Part shown: in pieces, positions 1 to 11,200 of the stretch
Numbering within the stretch: the stretch's first letter is position 1
How the letters are laid out: each line of letters begins with the position of its first letter
Assembly: GCF_002994745.2 (NCBI RefSeq)
Contig: NC_037089.1
Location: 3,016,001-3,080,000 of the forward strand
Reading direction: 5' to 3'
DNA: 64,000 nucleotides
From: Rosa chinensis
Taxonomy: Eukaryota > Streptophyta > Magnoliopsida > Rosales > Rosaceae
Made by a program: the position numbers and the translations under genes
Notes under the pieces: generated by a model
Seen by the model: only the letters and a program-made list of their open reading frames with translations
Told to the model about the DNA's origin: nothing
The model's database searches: none

Positions 1-1746
1 TTAGGCTTTGTAACTTATGTAACAGAAATTAATATAATGACATTGATTAGGAAAAATCAAAACCAAAGTTATCAAATAAGGAATGAACCAATATAATAGC
101 AGAGTTAACCAAATGAATGATCCAAAATGATGAAATCTTTGTAATAATCACAATCAAAGAGAGTTAATGACACAAAAAGAATTAATGACTATTACTATCT
201 GTAAAATAATGGTTCAATGGAGGTTTCAAAAATAGCAAATATTTTATTGATTGTTGGACAATTTGGTTGATGGATGCTACTTGAGCCACCATATTTTGAT
301 TCTCCTACAAATCACACGAATACAATATATATTAATAATAAATAATTATAATAATATTATTGTCATAATAGATTAAATAACAAGGATTATAGAACTTCTC
401 ACTTAGATTTATTGGTTTCCGAATGACATATTACTCGAAAAGAGTTTAAAGTTGAGGCGTGTAAACACTGTCCTTAAGAGTAGATTTCGCCCCTCGGAGA
501 CAATGTTTCAGTGTAGCAGGTTTGTGGTGCCTTACCCTCCAGGATACAACAACCTCGATCCTATGTGTACACTCATAATACTCGGATCGTATCGAACAGC
601 TTGAAATTTCTTTTGGAGGAATAGATAAATTAAACGAAACACATGAATATTTTGAGCTCGGAAAGGAAATATAGGAGATTGAATTACTTGTTGTATATTT
701 TAATTTGGAAAGCTAGAGATTATATAGGGCAATGATGATTAATGCAATAACAATTTGTCAATAGCAATTAAGTTATGTAACAAAAATGAATATAATGACA
801 TTGATTAGGAAAAATGAAAATGAAAGGTATCAAAGAAGGAATCAATCAATATAATTGCAGAGTTTACCAAATGAATAATCCGAACTAATGAACTGATGAA
901 ATCTTTGTAATAATCACAATCAAATAGTGTTACTAACACAAAAGAAATTAATGCCTCTTACTATCTGCAAATAACGGTTCTAAAAAGTAGCAGGTATTTT
1001 ATTAATTGTTGAAAAATTTGGTTGATGGATGCTACTTGAGTCACCATATTTTGATTCTCCTACAAAATCACACGAATACAACATATATTAATAATAAATG
1101 ATTATAATAATATTATTTTCATAATAGATTAAATAACAAGGATTATAGAACTTCTCTCTTGGATTTATAGGTTTCTGAATGACATATTACTCGAAAAGAG
1201 TTTTAGGTTGAGGCGTGTAAATAGTGCTCTTAAGAGTATACTTCGCTCTTCAGAGACAATGTCTCGGTATAGCAGGTTTGTGGTGCCCTACCCTCCTGTG
1301 TACAACAACCTCCATCTTTGTAGGTGTACACTCACAATACTTGGATCGTATCGAACAACTTGAAACTTTCTTTTGGAGGAATAGATAAATTAAAGGAAAC
1401 ACATGAATATTTTGAGCTCGGAAATGAAGCAAAGGAGATTGAATTTCTTGTTGTATATTTTGATTTGGAAAGTTAGAGATTATATAGGGTAAGGATGATT
1501 AATGCAATAACAATTTGTCAATAGTAATTGAGCTTTGTAACTTATGTAAAAGAAATGAATATAATGACATTGATTAGGAAAACTCAAATCCGAAGGTATG
1601 AAAGAAGGAATGAACCAATATAATTACAGAGTTAACCAAATGAATAATTCAAACTGATGAAATCTTGGTAAAAATCACACTCAGAGAGTGTTAATGACAG
1701 AAAAAAAAATTTAATTACTAGTACTATCTGCAAAATAGTAGGTATT
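1..1746. repeat. Tandem repeat, about 760-bp unit, 2.3 copies
   Basis: The motif AATATAATGACATTGATTAG recurs at 31, 789 and 1558, so the period is about 758-769 bp. Copy 1 is cut by the window edge, copy 2 is complete, and copy 3 stops near 1745, just before the lyase gene. Units share a GC-richer core (about 470-600 and 1240-1370) and a TATATAGGG box near 722 and 1481. Copies differ by scattered substitutions and small indels, so the duplication is not very recent. No coding potential was found. The unit could be a duplicated promoter or leader region or a decayed element; I cannot tell which. Confidence 0.85.
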
Positions 1747-1866
1747 TTGAAATATTCTCAAATATGTTGGAATTTATTTATGTGCTCTATAAGTACCTCT
1801 ATGATCAACATCTATGCCATCGGGTATTTACAAATCCGAAAAGTAGTTTTGAAAGTGAGAAGATCG

Positions 1867-3903
1867 ATGAGGAATTCAGGTGGGTGGATTCTGGGGACGT
1901 TATTATTTTTGGGTGGTTTTTTCTTTGTTCATGCTGCGGCAAGTTCACCGAGAAGTCATCGACTACTGGCGCAAGATGCGGTCGAGATCAAGATGGTAAA
2001 AAATGGAGTTGTGTTGGATAATAAGCTTGTTCAACTAACTTTCTCTAATCCTGGTGGGGATGTTATTGGAATAAGCTATGGAGGAATTGACAACTTACTT
2101 GAAATTAACAACAAGGAAGGTAATAGAGGGTACTGGGATGTGGTTTGGAATGACCCGGGAGAGACGGAAAACACACAATACAGACTACAAGGAACACAAT
2201 TTAAAGTAATCACGGAGAGGCCAGACCAAGTAGAAGTTTCTTTCATCACCACATACAATGCCAAACTCCAGCGGGGTGTGACAGTTCCGGTGAATGTTGA
2301 CAGAAGATTCATAATGCAGCAAGGACGTTCCGGGTTCTATACCTATGCCATCTTCGAGCGCCTTGAAGGGTGGCCAGGAGGGGACATGGACACAGTTAGA
2401 GTGGCTTTCAAGCTTCAGCAAGCCAAGTTTCGATATATGGCGCTCTCGGACACTAGGCAAAGGTTCATGCCAACAGCCGATGACCGAGCACGCGGTAGGC
2501 CACTTGCATTCAAAGAAGCTGTTCTACTGAACAATGAGACGAGCAATCCTGAATTTGAAGGGGAGGTGGATGATAAGTATCAGTACTCGGCCGAGGACAA
2601 AGATATCAAGGTGCATGGTTGGATTTCTATTGATGACCAATCACCACCGGTGGGATTTTGGATGATCACACCAAGTGCTGAGTTTCGTATGGGTGGTCCT
2701 TTCAAGCAGGACCTCACCTCTCACGTTGGACCAACTTGCCTAACTGGGTTTGCTTCTCATCATTATGTTGGTAAAGAAGTTGGGCTGAAATTCCAAGAGG
2801 GTGAGGTATGGAAAAAGGTTTTCGGACCTGTCTTTATCTATCTTAACTCGGCAGCACGAAACTCAGCTAATAATCCTTCAACGATCCGTACACTATGGAA
2901 CAATGCCAAAGATCAAATGCTTGAAGAAGTCAAAAGTTGGCCGTACAATTTCATTAGTTCTCCAGACTTTCCTTCTTCGGATCAACGTGGATCAGTTTCG
3001 GGCCAGTTACTAGTACATGATCGATACAATGAAAGTCTTCCAAGGACAAGTTTGGCTTACGTAGGATTGGCTGCACCCGGAGAAGTTGGATCATGGCAAA
3101 GGGAAAGCAAGGGATACCAATTTTGGACTCAAACCGATGAAAAAGGCTATTTCCTCATTGAAAATATTAGACCCGGTAACTATAATTTGTATGCATCTGT
3201 TCCAGGGATAGTTGGAGAGTACAAATATGAGGTTGAAATTACAATTGAACCAGGAAGTAAAATCCAATTGGCTAGTATTACTTACAAACCTCCGAGAACC
3301 GGTCCTACATTGTGGGAAATTGGCATTCCTGATCGCACAGCTGCGGAGTTCTACATTCCGGATCCATATCCAACTCTCATGAACAAGTTGTACAAGGGGA
3401 GTCGGTTGGACAAGTTTAGGCAGTACGGGTTGTGGTCACATTATTATGATCGTTACCCTAACAATGACCTCATCTACCGTGTTGGTGCTAGCAATTACCG
3501 TGAGGATTGGTTTTATGCTCAGGTGACTAGAAGTGTAGGAAATGGCCGGTATGTAGGAACTACGTGGCAGATACAGTTTGAACTCAAGAATGTGGTCAAT
3601 CCCGGAAACTATACACTTCAACTGGCCTTGGCATCAGCCACTTATGCAGAATTGCAAGTTCGGGTTAACAATTTGAATGCCAAGCCACCTCTTTTTTCGA
3701 CTGGGCTAATAGGCAGCGACAATGCTATAGCAAGAGTTGGAATTCATGGCTTATACTGGTTATGGAGTATTGATGTACCAAGCACTCTACTACGCGAAGG
3801 AAGCAACACCATTTATCTAACTCAGTCCAGAGATGGCAATTCACCTTTCCACGGAGTCATGTATGATTATATAAGACTAGAAGGACCTTCTGAGAAACCA
3901 TAA
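1867..3903 (+). CDS. Rhamnogalacturonan endolyase (PL4 family), intronless
   Basis: Cleaves the rhamnose-galacturonate backbone of rhamnogalacturonan I in the cell wall by beta-elimination. The start at 1867 gives a 678-aa protein with a secretory signal peptide (hydrophobic residues about 7-25, then AAASS). Earlier in-frame ATGs at 1780 and 1801 would put non-signal sequence in front. The catalytic N-terminal domain is recognisable from RFIM, SGFYTYAI, DDKYQYS, VHGWIS, PPVGFW and LTSHVGPT; then come the fibronectin-like domain (GYQFWTQTDEKGYF) and the C-terminal carbohydrate-binding domain (PTLWEIGIPDR, TGLIGSDNAIARVG, GVMYDYIRLEGP). Length is typical of plant members. A poly(A) signal AATAAA lies at 3927-3932. 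Family members I know have many introns, so an uninterrupted frame is odd and suggests a retrocopy, although no poly(A) tail is visible. The frame is intact. Confidence 0.92.
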   Translation: MRNSGGWILGTLLFLGGFFFVHAAASSPRSHRLLAQDAVEIKMVKNGVVLDNKLVQLTFSNPGGDVIGISYGGIDNLLEINNKEGNRGYWDVVWNDPGETENTQYRLQGTQFKVITERPDQVEVSFITTYNAKLQRGVTVPVNVDRRFIMQQGRSGFYTYAIFERLEGWPGGDMDTVRVAFKLQQAKFRYMALSDTRQRFMPTADDRARGRPLAFKEAVLLNNETSNPEFEGEVDDKYQYSAEDKDIKVHGWISIDDQSPPVGFWMITPSAEFRMGGPFKQDLTSHVGPTCLTGFASHHYVGKEVGLKFQEGEVWKKVFGPVFIYLNSAARNSANNPSTIRTLWNNAKDQMLEEVKSWPYNFISSPDFPSSDQRGSVSGQLLVHDRYNESLPRTSLAYVGLAAPGEVGSWQRESKGYQFWTQTDEKGYFLIENIRPGNYNLYASVPGIVGEYKYEVEITIEPGSKIQLASITYKPPRTGPTLWEIGIPDRTAAEFYIPDPYPTLMNKLYKGSRLDKFRQYGLWSHYYDRYPNNDLIYRVGASNYREDWFYAQVTRSVGNGRYVGTTWQIQFELKNVVNPGNYTLQLALASATYAELQVRVNNLNAKPPLFSTGLIGSDNAIARVGIHGLYWLWSIDVPSTLLREGSNTIYLTQSRDGNSPFHGVMYDYIRLEGPSEKP

Positions 3904-5249
3904 TTATATTACTTTCCAGAATTGGGAATAAAATTGCAAATATAGTTTATTTTTATTTTTTGTGGTACCTGGTTGGTCTAGTTCTTGTGTTTTACAATGC
4001 TTTAGTTAGATTTTTCGATATCAAGACGATGTATTGACACTTAGAAAGATGTGTTACACACTGATAAATCATATCTCCCAGGGACACAAACACAAAAACA
4101 TAGGTTAAATAGCATCAGCTATACAACAGGTCAATTGATTTTTTGTCGGTATAGTTGGCTTCTTGAAACATAGAGCGAGCAGGAGTAGAGAGTGCTGAAA
4201 TGTAAGATCTAGAGTTTGCAGAGAAGTAAGAGAGAGAAAGAGAGTGAAGAAGATGAAGAATAGTGACTGATATTGAAAGAATAGTCCACGGGATTCTTAC
4301 ATAGCCTTTATATAGAATTAGGCTTAACAAATTCTGTTTTACTCTAACAAACTCAGCTAATTAGTTATAGTAACTAATTCTTGATAACCAGTCTTATCAT
4401 CACACGTGTCAGCCTTAGTAGCCACAGCTGTTGCCTTGCTTACTCGTAAGACTTGTGAATCTTGACCATCTTGACCATCACTATAATCCTTACAGAGAGT
4501 AGAAACGCTTTCTCCTTAAATACGCACGTCTTTCATAATAATCTTTGATACACAACAAAAATTAAATTTGTCGAATCTCCTTCAAAACTTCCACAGCTTA
4601 TCAGTGTCATGGCTAAGAATTTCATTTTCTGCATTTGTTCGAAAATCCTTGCTTTTCTGGATCCCTTGTCAAATGGCTTTGAAGAACTCTAGTTAAATCC
4701 GCTTCTTCTGAAGGTTTATCCTTGGTTTCAACTGGCTAGGGTTCCTGAAGACGTCTCCGGTCTGGTGCTTTGCTTCTTATCTTTCTTCACATTATACATG
4801 TTAACAGCCTGTTTCACACGTACAGAATTCCAGTCAATAAGTATACACTCAATTCACTAATGCTGTGGAAAGAACCCATTGCCTGCAAAAGAGAGGCAAA
4901 CCTTGTTAACATTGAGCATCTCGTGGGAGTTCTTAGAAATGAACAAAAGGTGATTTGGCTTACCTCTGCTTGCGTGGTTATGCACAATCTATTAAATAAA
5001 GCTTGGCTGAAAAACTGATTTCAGAAACTATTCCTCGGAATGAAAAAAACCAATGTTTAAAACTGACTACATGACACAAAGTTTACATCCTAGATTATGC
5101 AAATAAAGTTATAAAGGAAAGAAAAATAGTTGGGCATAACCGACAAATTACACAGCTACAAAAGAGAAATTTCTGAACCACAAAACCAAGCGAGCTCAAA
5201 TGCGTGAACGCAACATCCGGACCCCTTGCTGCAAAAAGTTAGATATGTA
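3904..5249. other. Intergenic; possible LTR fragment
   Basis: No gene is supported. Read on the minus strand, about 4480-4100 resembles the U3-R part of a copia-type LTR: a run of TTAGT/AACTA motifs, a TATATAAAG box near 4315-4305, then a pyrimidine-rich transcribed-looking stretch. Clear TG...CA ends and a target duplication were not found, so this is weak. A short plus-strand open stretch (4857-5018) ends in a segment vaguely like the tail of Harbinger transposases; I do not consider it a gene. 5020-5249 is probably the 3' UTR of the minus-strand RING gene. Confidence 0.3.
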
Positions 5250-5937
5250 TTATGCACTAAACCATGGTACTAGTTCAGGGGCCAGAGGATATCGGCAAAG
5301 GGGACAATGATGATCGATATCCAGCCACTCAACAATGCATTGAATGCAAGGTCCATGAAAAACGTGCAAGCAAGGCAATCGACTAGTGTTACGTCCAACC
5401 TCAAAGTCATCCAAACAAATAGCACACGTCCCCCGTTTCGTAGCTTCAAAATGATTATGTATTTTCGCTTTAGTCACTTCATCATCAACATGATGCACAA
5501 TTTCAACCCCTTCAATTCGTTGCACATGAATGAAACCATTAGGAACCAAGGGAATGAATTTTTGAACAAGATCAATTATTGTTGCCACAATTTTGGGGAG
5601 ATGTATTTTGTCTTCAGGAGGAAAATGAGTATTAATAAAGTTTACGATCATAAGCCCTGAAGAAGCTTGATTGCATAATACTAGTAGAATCGAGGTTGTA
5701 GAACTCGGAAGGACGGACTGAAATGACCTTTGTTGTGTAGGGGATCGTCCAAATTTCTTGAGTGTATCTCTCTGGTGTAAAAGTGTGTTTGGTTTCCTTG
5801 TACACTGAAAATTTGATCTCAAGCGCATCATCATCACTTTGTGGAATCTGGGCTGAGCTGGTATCAACAGAGCTGCACACTATACGATTGCAATTCGCAT
5901 TGCATGAATAGTAAAGACGGAAGGTGGGCAATGTCAT
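5250..5937 (-). pseudogene. RING-H2 finger protein gene with a frame break
   Basis: The C-terminus is a complete RING-H2 domain, CAICLDDF followed by CLHVFH, then C and the final CPLC pair, giving the eight zinc ligands of an E3 ubiquitin ligase. The frame carrying the RING runs 5867-5250. A second frame starts at ATG 5937 and gives about 90 plausible residues (MTLPTFRLYYSCNANCN... to EFYNLDSTSIMQ) before ending at 5632. Joining the two near 5655-5675 would give one continuous protein of about 228 aa, which looks like the original gene. The shift is one base and the region is too short for an intron, so either the gene is broken or there is a sequencing or assembly error. A shorter protein starting inside the RING frame cannot be excluded. 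Target and partners are unknown. Confidence 0.6.
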
Positions 5938-6098
5938 AATTGAAGGATGAAGAAACGAATGGCAGGGACGTTCTGCTCAGCTGCTAAGCTAATGTGTAAT
6001 TTCAGAATGAAGAAAAGAATGGCTGGGGCGTCCTGTAATATATACTGCAGAAACAATTAGGAAAGCAACTTGGACAAGGACTCCCAATCCGTGCCAAG
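5938..6098. repeat. Short imperfect direct repeat upstream of RING gene
   Basis: A 29-bp segment at 5947-5975 recurs at 6006-6034 with four mismatches (core GAATGGCAGGGACG against GAATGGCTGGGGCG). It lies in what would be the promoter or 5' UTR of the minus-strand RING gene. No function is evident. Confidence 0.6.
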
Positions 6099-6111
6099 AA
6101 TGAAAGATCTC

Positions 6112-7062
6112 AACATAGTGAATGTCCTTTTCCTCTCTCGCTGGGTTTTCTCTCAAACCCATTGAGAGTCGGTGGCTTCACTCCTTGCCCTTCATGGGCA
6201 ATTTTCCCTGGGTTCTATCCCAGATCTGAGGCTTCGTGCCTCTATTTTCGGCAATTTTCTCTTCTGTTTCCCTCCTTTGTTTGCTCTGTTTTTTACTTCC
6301 TAGTCTTTGGTTTCCTTTTGGGTTTGTTTTCAGACCTGATTGATTTCACCCCAGTTCCTTCCAGTCCAAATTTCAACTTCTTTCTCCTCTCAAATCTTTG
6401 GCCACCTTTGATTGATGCTACCTCTAGAGCTTTTCCTTCTGCCATGGATTGTATATATGCTCCTCGGAGTACTGTTTTAAACGGGGCTTACCCGTTATGG
6501 CGCGTAAATCCGGTGAATACGGTCGTGCCTCAAGGGGGGACTGCACACTCTTTGTTTGTCTGTCCCTTTGATCCCTGTGTGGATCTCCTGTCTCTTTCTC
6601 TTGTTCTGGTTTCTTTGTCGGCAGAGGGCGATCTCCTCCTTGGAGATGATTTGGGTTTTGTGCCTCTATTTCTTGATTTTGGCTGGAATTTTGCTGGGTT
6701 TATCTCGATCGGCTCCGCCATCGGTGTGATGCTGTCCACATGTGTTGTGGGTATGAGTTGCTGGGTTGCGTTTCAGGTGGTGGTGTGTGTGGGCTCGCCT
6801 GGTTTGGGCCTTGGTTGTTTCCGTTTTCAGTGTGTGCTTCTTGCTCTTCTCTACGGGGCGGTGCAGATCTTTGCGGCGGCGCTGCTCTTCGCGACGGTGT
6901 TGCGTTGGATCTTCTACCGTTTCTCGGGTTGTAGTATAGTTTGTGGGCTCGTTTGTTGGGCCTTTGTTTCTGTTTTTTCTTGGTTGGCCCAGTTTGGGTC
7001 TTTGTATTTTGTTTCTGTTTAATATAAGCTACTCTTTTCTGCCAAAAAAAAAAAAAAAAAAA
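6112..7062 (+). mobile_element. Poly(A)-tailed retroposed element (LINE-derived, non-autonomous)
   Basis: The insert is flanked by an exact 13-bp target-site duplication AATGAAAGATCTC at 6099-6111 and 7063-7075, and it ends in a run of about 20 A (7044-7064, overlapping the duplication). These are the marks of target-primed reverse transcription. The body is about 950 bp, T-rich and GC-richer than its surroundings. It starts with a CT-rich leader (CTCTCTCGCTGGG) and ends with a TTTAATATAAGCTACTC block before the tail, which resembles 5' and 3' ends of plant L1-type LINEs. No reverse transcriptase or nucleic-acid-binding domain is present. A 286-codon open stretch (6162-7022) is hydrophobic low-complexity translation of T-rich sequence, not a recognisable protein. 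Most likely an internally deleted LINE or an unrecognised processed transcript. Confidence 0.85.
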
Positions 7063-7075
7063 AATGAAAGATCTC

Positions 7076-8277
7076 TTTCAAATTTGACAACATGTGGGTC
7101 AACCGAAAATACCTATATAACCTCAAATTTAATAATTAATTTCTCCAAAAGGCATCCCTATATAGACATATGAACTTGGGAGTAAACCGACCATTTTTTT
7201 TTTTTTTTTATCAAATGTAAACCGACCATTGAATGAGAGTTTTGAAATAATTTATGCTTATAGTCAAAATATTATTTGGTTTCTACTTCATTTTAACACT
7301 ACTCTACTGGGCCAACCACTGTGACTTCAATATCACCAATACTAGAGCACAGTTTGTCAATCCATCATAAATGTTATAGGGGCGCTTTCCATAATCATTT
7401 ATGGTAGTGTCTATCTCCGTCTGCTGTTGCACATGTTCAAAAACTCAAGAGACAAGAACCACGCGGTTAGTTATTCAAGACAATGGCTTACTTCTATATA
7501 TATTGGTCTCAAGGTCTCACCTCATGTCCTCATCTTCTCTAAAAAGAATGAAATGATATGCAAGCGAATCACAGTAAGTTCGTTTACTTGTACTGTAGTT
7601 ATTCCCAACTTATATAAAATTGAAAACAATTTCACTCTTCTTCTTTTTTTTGGACCGGGAAGTTAGGAAAATGAAGAAGAAAGAGGGCTTAAATTACTTC
7701 TAAACCCTAAATTGAAGCAGCTAGGAAAAGAAAATATACCCTCACTTCATTTTAAAATTTTTATTCATTCCAACTACTACAAAGTACAAAACTTGGCAGT
7801 GCAGTGTTCTGATTGCCAAAAAATTTGTTCGGTTGGTTGAATAATATTGGCAAAATCAATTGCAGCCATCAATTTTGTAGTTAAAGAAGTTTACAGCAAT
7901 TGATTTTGTAGTTGGTAATTGTTCAGCGTGAGACTTTATGATCTTTTTCTAGTAGTATTGTTTTGAGCTCTGTTTAGAACTAGCCTTTTCTTTTGCAATC
8001 TTGTGTCATAAATAAAGAGATTCTTGGACAGGATTCTCTAAGTATCATGATTACTAACTTTATTTGTGTTTGTATTATTTATGGTTATAACCAACTAGTG
8101 TTCACATAATAATGTCTTCCTGAACTTCTATTAACACATACAAACGAATCTGACATTTTATAGGGGGACGGATCACAAAACCCTCGGCAGAATCCTCGTA
8201 TACAACTATAATGATATTACCGTACATTAATGTGAATTTGGATTTTGAGTAAACTATTATATCCTTGTAGAATATTT
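7076..8277. other. Intergenic and NUP205 3' flank
   Basis: AT-rich DNA with no supported gene. The segment next to 8277 is the 3' UTR of the minus-strand nucleoporin gene; a possible poly(A) signal on that strand is at 8064-8059 (AATAAA). Nothing else of note between 7080 and 8050 apart from T-runs at 7194-7210. Confidence 0.5.
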
Positions 8278-11200
8278 TCATGAAGACAACTTTTGGATCG
8301 TCATTTCCTTGAGCGAAGTCACTAATCTTCGAAACACTTTAAGATTGTGGCCTATTTTGTCCTGAAAAAAAAAAAAAAAAAAAAAAAAGAAACAAGCAAC
8401 ATAAAAGAACATGTCAAGACTTCCGGAAGCATATACCGGAGCAAACCATTCTAAACAGTAACCAAAGAGGGCTCTCTTCTAAGAAAGACCGGCTAACATC
8501 CTTGAGTGGGAATAAAAAAGAAAGACCAGGCTACCAAGTATAATGTCAAGCAAGCCAAGTTGTTAAGATGCATACCTCACTAAGTAACTCGAGTCTTTCT
8601 AAAGTCAAAATAAGATTTCCGCACAACAAAGATATGTCTTGTTCTGGGCCAGAGTTGGCACCGTATGTAATTGTCTTCAAAGAGCGAGCGGGATCAGATG
8701 CCAAAGAGCTGCAAAGAAAAAGTAAGATTAACCAAAGAAAGTTGCCAATCAATACCAACACCAACTATGCTTCAAGGACAAGTGAAATCAAATAGTCATG
8801 AATCATTAGTACCAGGAGCCAGCAGCCTTCCTAATCACAAATAATTATAGGTCGGAACTGAAGTCCATATGGGAATATGTACATAAATATGATCGCTTTT
8901 TTCATTTTTGGTCTGACAATGATACAATCTCTTACAAGACTACATATACTCCCACCAGCAAACCCTTCTTTTGAAAAATTAAGGCAGGGGATGGGGAAAG
9001 AAGATAAGATCCATACCTGTCCTGAAAATGGCTTAGGAAGACATTCAGCACATGTTCCACTAGTGGAAGTAATATAGTTATTAACTGATCTCTATTCCCG
9101 ACAACATGGCACATTTCCACCATCGCAATATACCTCCTATAGAATCAACGAATCAATTAGAAAACAGATGCTTCATGATAAAAAAAAATTAAAAAATTAA
9201 AAATAAAAAAAAAAGGATATAATTTTACTACTTCAGAGAGTATATGATCTAAATGGTGATAGACATAGGACATATGGCTAACTAACTGACATCAGCTTCT
9301 TCCTTTTGCCAGGGAAAACTGAAATACAAATTAAGCGCTGACCTAGCCTTTAATTGTCACTATTATTTTTAGTATATGTCCACCAGCTATTATTTGTATT
9401 TCCTGTTCGCTATTGCTTAAAAACTAAAAATATATTCGACACCTGAAGAATATCATTAGCCTGTTACTTTTGTCAGGGAAACTGAAATACAAACTGAGCA
9501 CTGAACTAGGCTTTGATTGTCACTATTTCTTTTTTTCTTTTTCTTTTTTTCCTTTTTTTTCAACAGCTATTACTTGTATTTCCTGTTCGCTATTGCTTAA
9601 AAACTAAAAATAAATTCATCACTCAAAATTGCATTACACAATACAATTTCACATTGAAAATTTGAAAGTAAACTGCACCACAGCTAAATTCTCTGAGAAA
9701 CAAACCTAGAAGAACCTTCACATTAAATTGGTCTACTTTTCCCAAGAAACTTAGGGAGTACCTTTTCTGTATATTGTCAGATGATGAAACATACACTTGC
9801 CGAGCATACATATTGATAATTTCATCCACCTCCTGTCTTGATAATTCATTTATGTCTCGAATCTGCAGTGTATACATAGTAGTTATTTGATGTTCAAAAA
9901 TTTGCTAAGTGAGGCAAGACCGCAAAAGGAAATGTTGTTTTCATCCAGTTTACCCTATTAAGAAGCAAGGATTTTTCCTCAGCAGCTCTTTCAAGAGCAC
10001 TTGTTAAAGAAGTGAGAAAAGATCCAAGCAAACTCAATGTTGGCTGTTGAAAGGAAACGGCAGCATTGTAATCAGGAGGCATGTCTGAGACCTGTAAGAA
10101 AGCAAGTTTGTAAGAGGCTTATCAACAGATCTCTCTTGTGGGGTTCCATCATTAAGATCATTTACATCAGCCCAACGATAGATACCTGCAGTCTAAAGGA
10201 CTTCTTTGTGACTAGAAAATATAGATATGAGCTGAGGCTGAAGCATATTCGAAATGAGTTAAGCTCTGTTTTCCTGTGATTCTGTTCATTTGCCAAGAAA
10301 ATATCAAAAACTATACTTCGAGGATGGTAAAGTCAGTATCTGGACTTTAAGTTGGTGCAAACCTCAACAGATCGAACTGATTGAGCAGAACTTAGAGTCT
10401 CACAGTCACGAGAGAAAAGAGCATGTATCAAACAAAAAAGACCTTGAACAAAGCCAGATTCGTCACTCTCTTCATATGGCCAAACCTACAAAGGAGGGAG
10501 AAAATCTAAGCATTGCACTTGTTCAAAAAGCGGACAAAAACAGCAGGACGGCTTATACAACTCATTTAGGTATGGAACAGCGGATTTTACAGATCCAGCT
10601 GGAGGCTGTCAGAAAATGGATATCAAACCTCTTTCCTTCCATTTTACAATTAAAAAAGCCATTTTGGGAGCCATAATATTGAAGCTGACTTATAGAAAGG
10701 GAAATTGACCACGTCTTGTTTAACAAATCTTATGCAAACAAAAACACACTTATCATTCATACCTTGCTTAGTATACCAACAACGAGGTTTATCTGCTCCA
10801 TCACCAACTCATCAGCTTGGGAAATGTCTTCCCGAAGAACATGATCAAAAAGTGATCTATGTCCCTTGACAAATTCTATGACTTCCCGAACAACTTTATT
10901 CTTCACCTATTATACATCCAAATTATTACACAAATGGCATTTCTGGAAAGCAATACAAGGGGGGAAACTAAACATAAAGAACAAAGAGTGAAGACTGACT
11001 GACAACTTTAAAGAATTTTGAAAGAACAAGAGAAGTATTTCAATGGCATATAGAAACAAGAGGCTGTGTATGGTGTGCCTAATATTAACTTTGAAAAACT
11101 GAAGTTTATAAAAGCCAAGTTATAAGATCCGATAAGCTAAAGATGCAAAGATTTGTAATAAAAGTGATCCATGCAGGATTCTTTACTTCGTAGTTCCTAC

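Noticed and set aside
1747..1866. Upstream extension of the lyase frame
   Set aside because: The first codon is TTG, and starting at 1780 or 1801 would mask the signal peptide that begins at 1867; an alternative start cannot be fully excluded.
6162..7022. 286-codon plus-strand open frame resembling a membrane protein
   Set aside because: It lies inside a retroposed element with poly(A) tail and target duplication. The hydrophobicity comes from T-rich sequence and no domain is recognisable.
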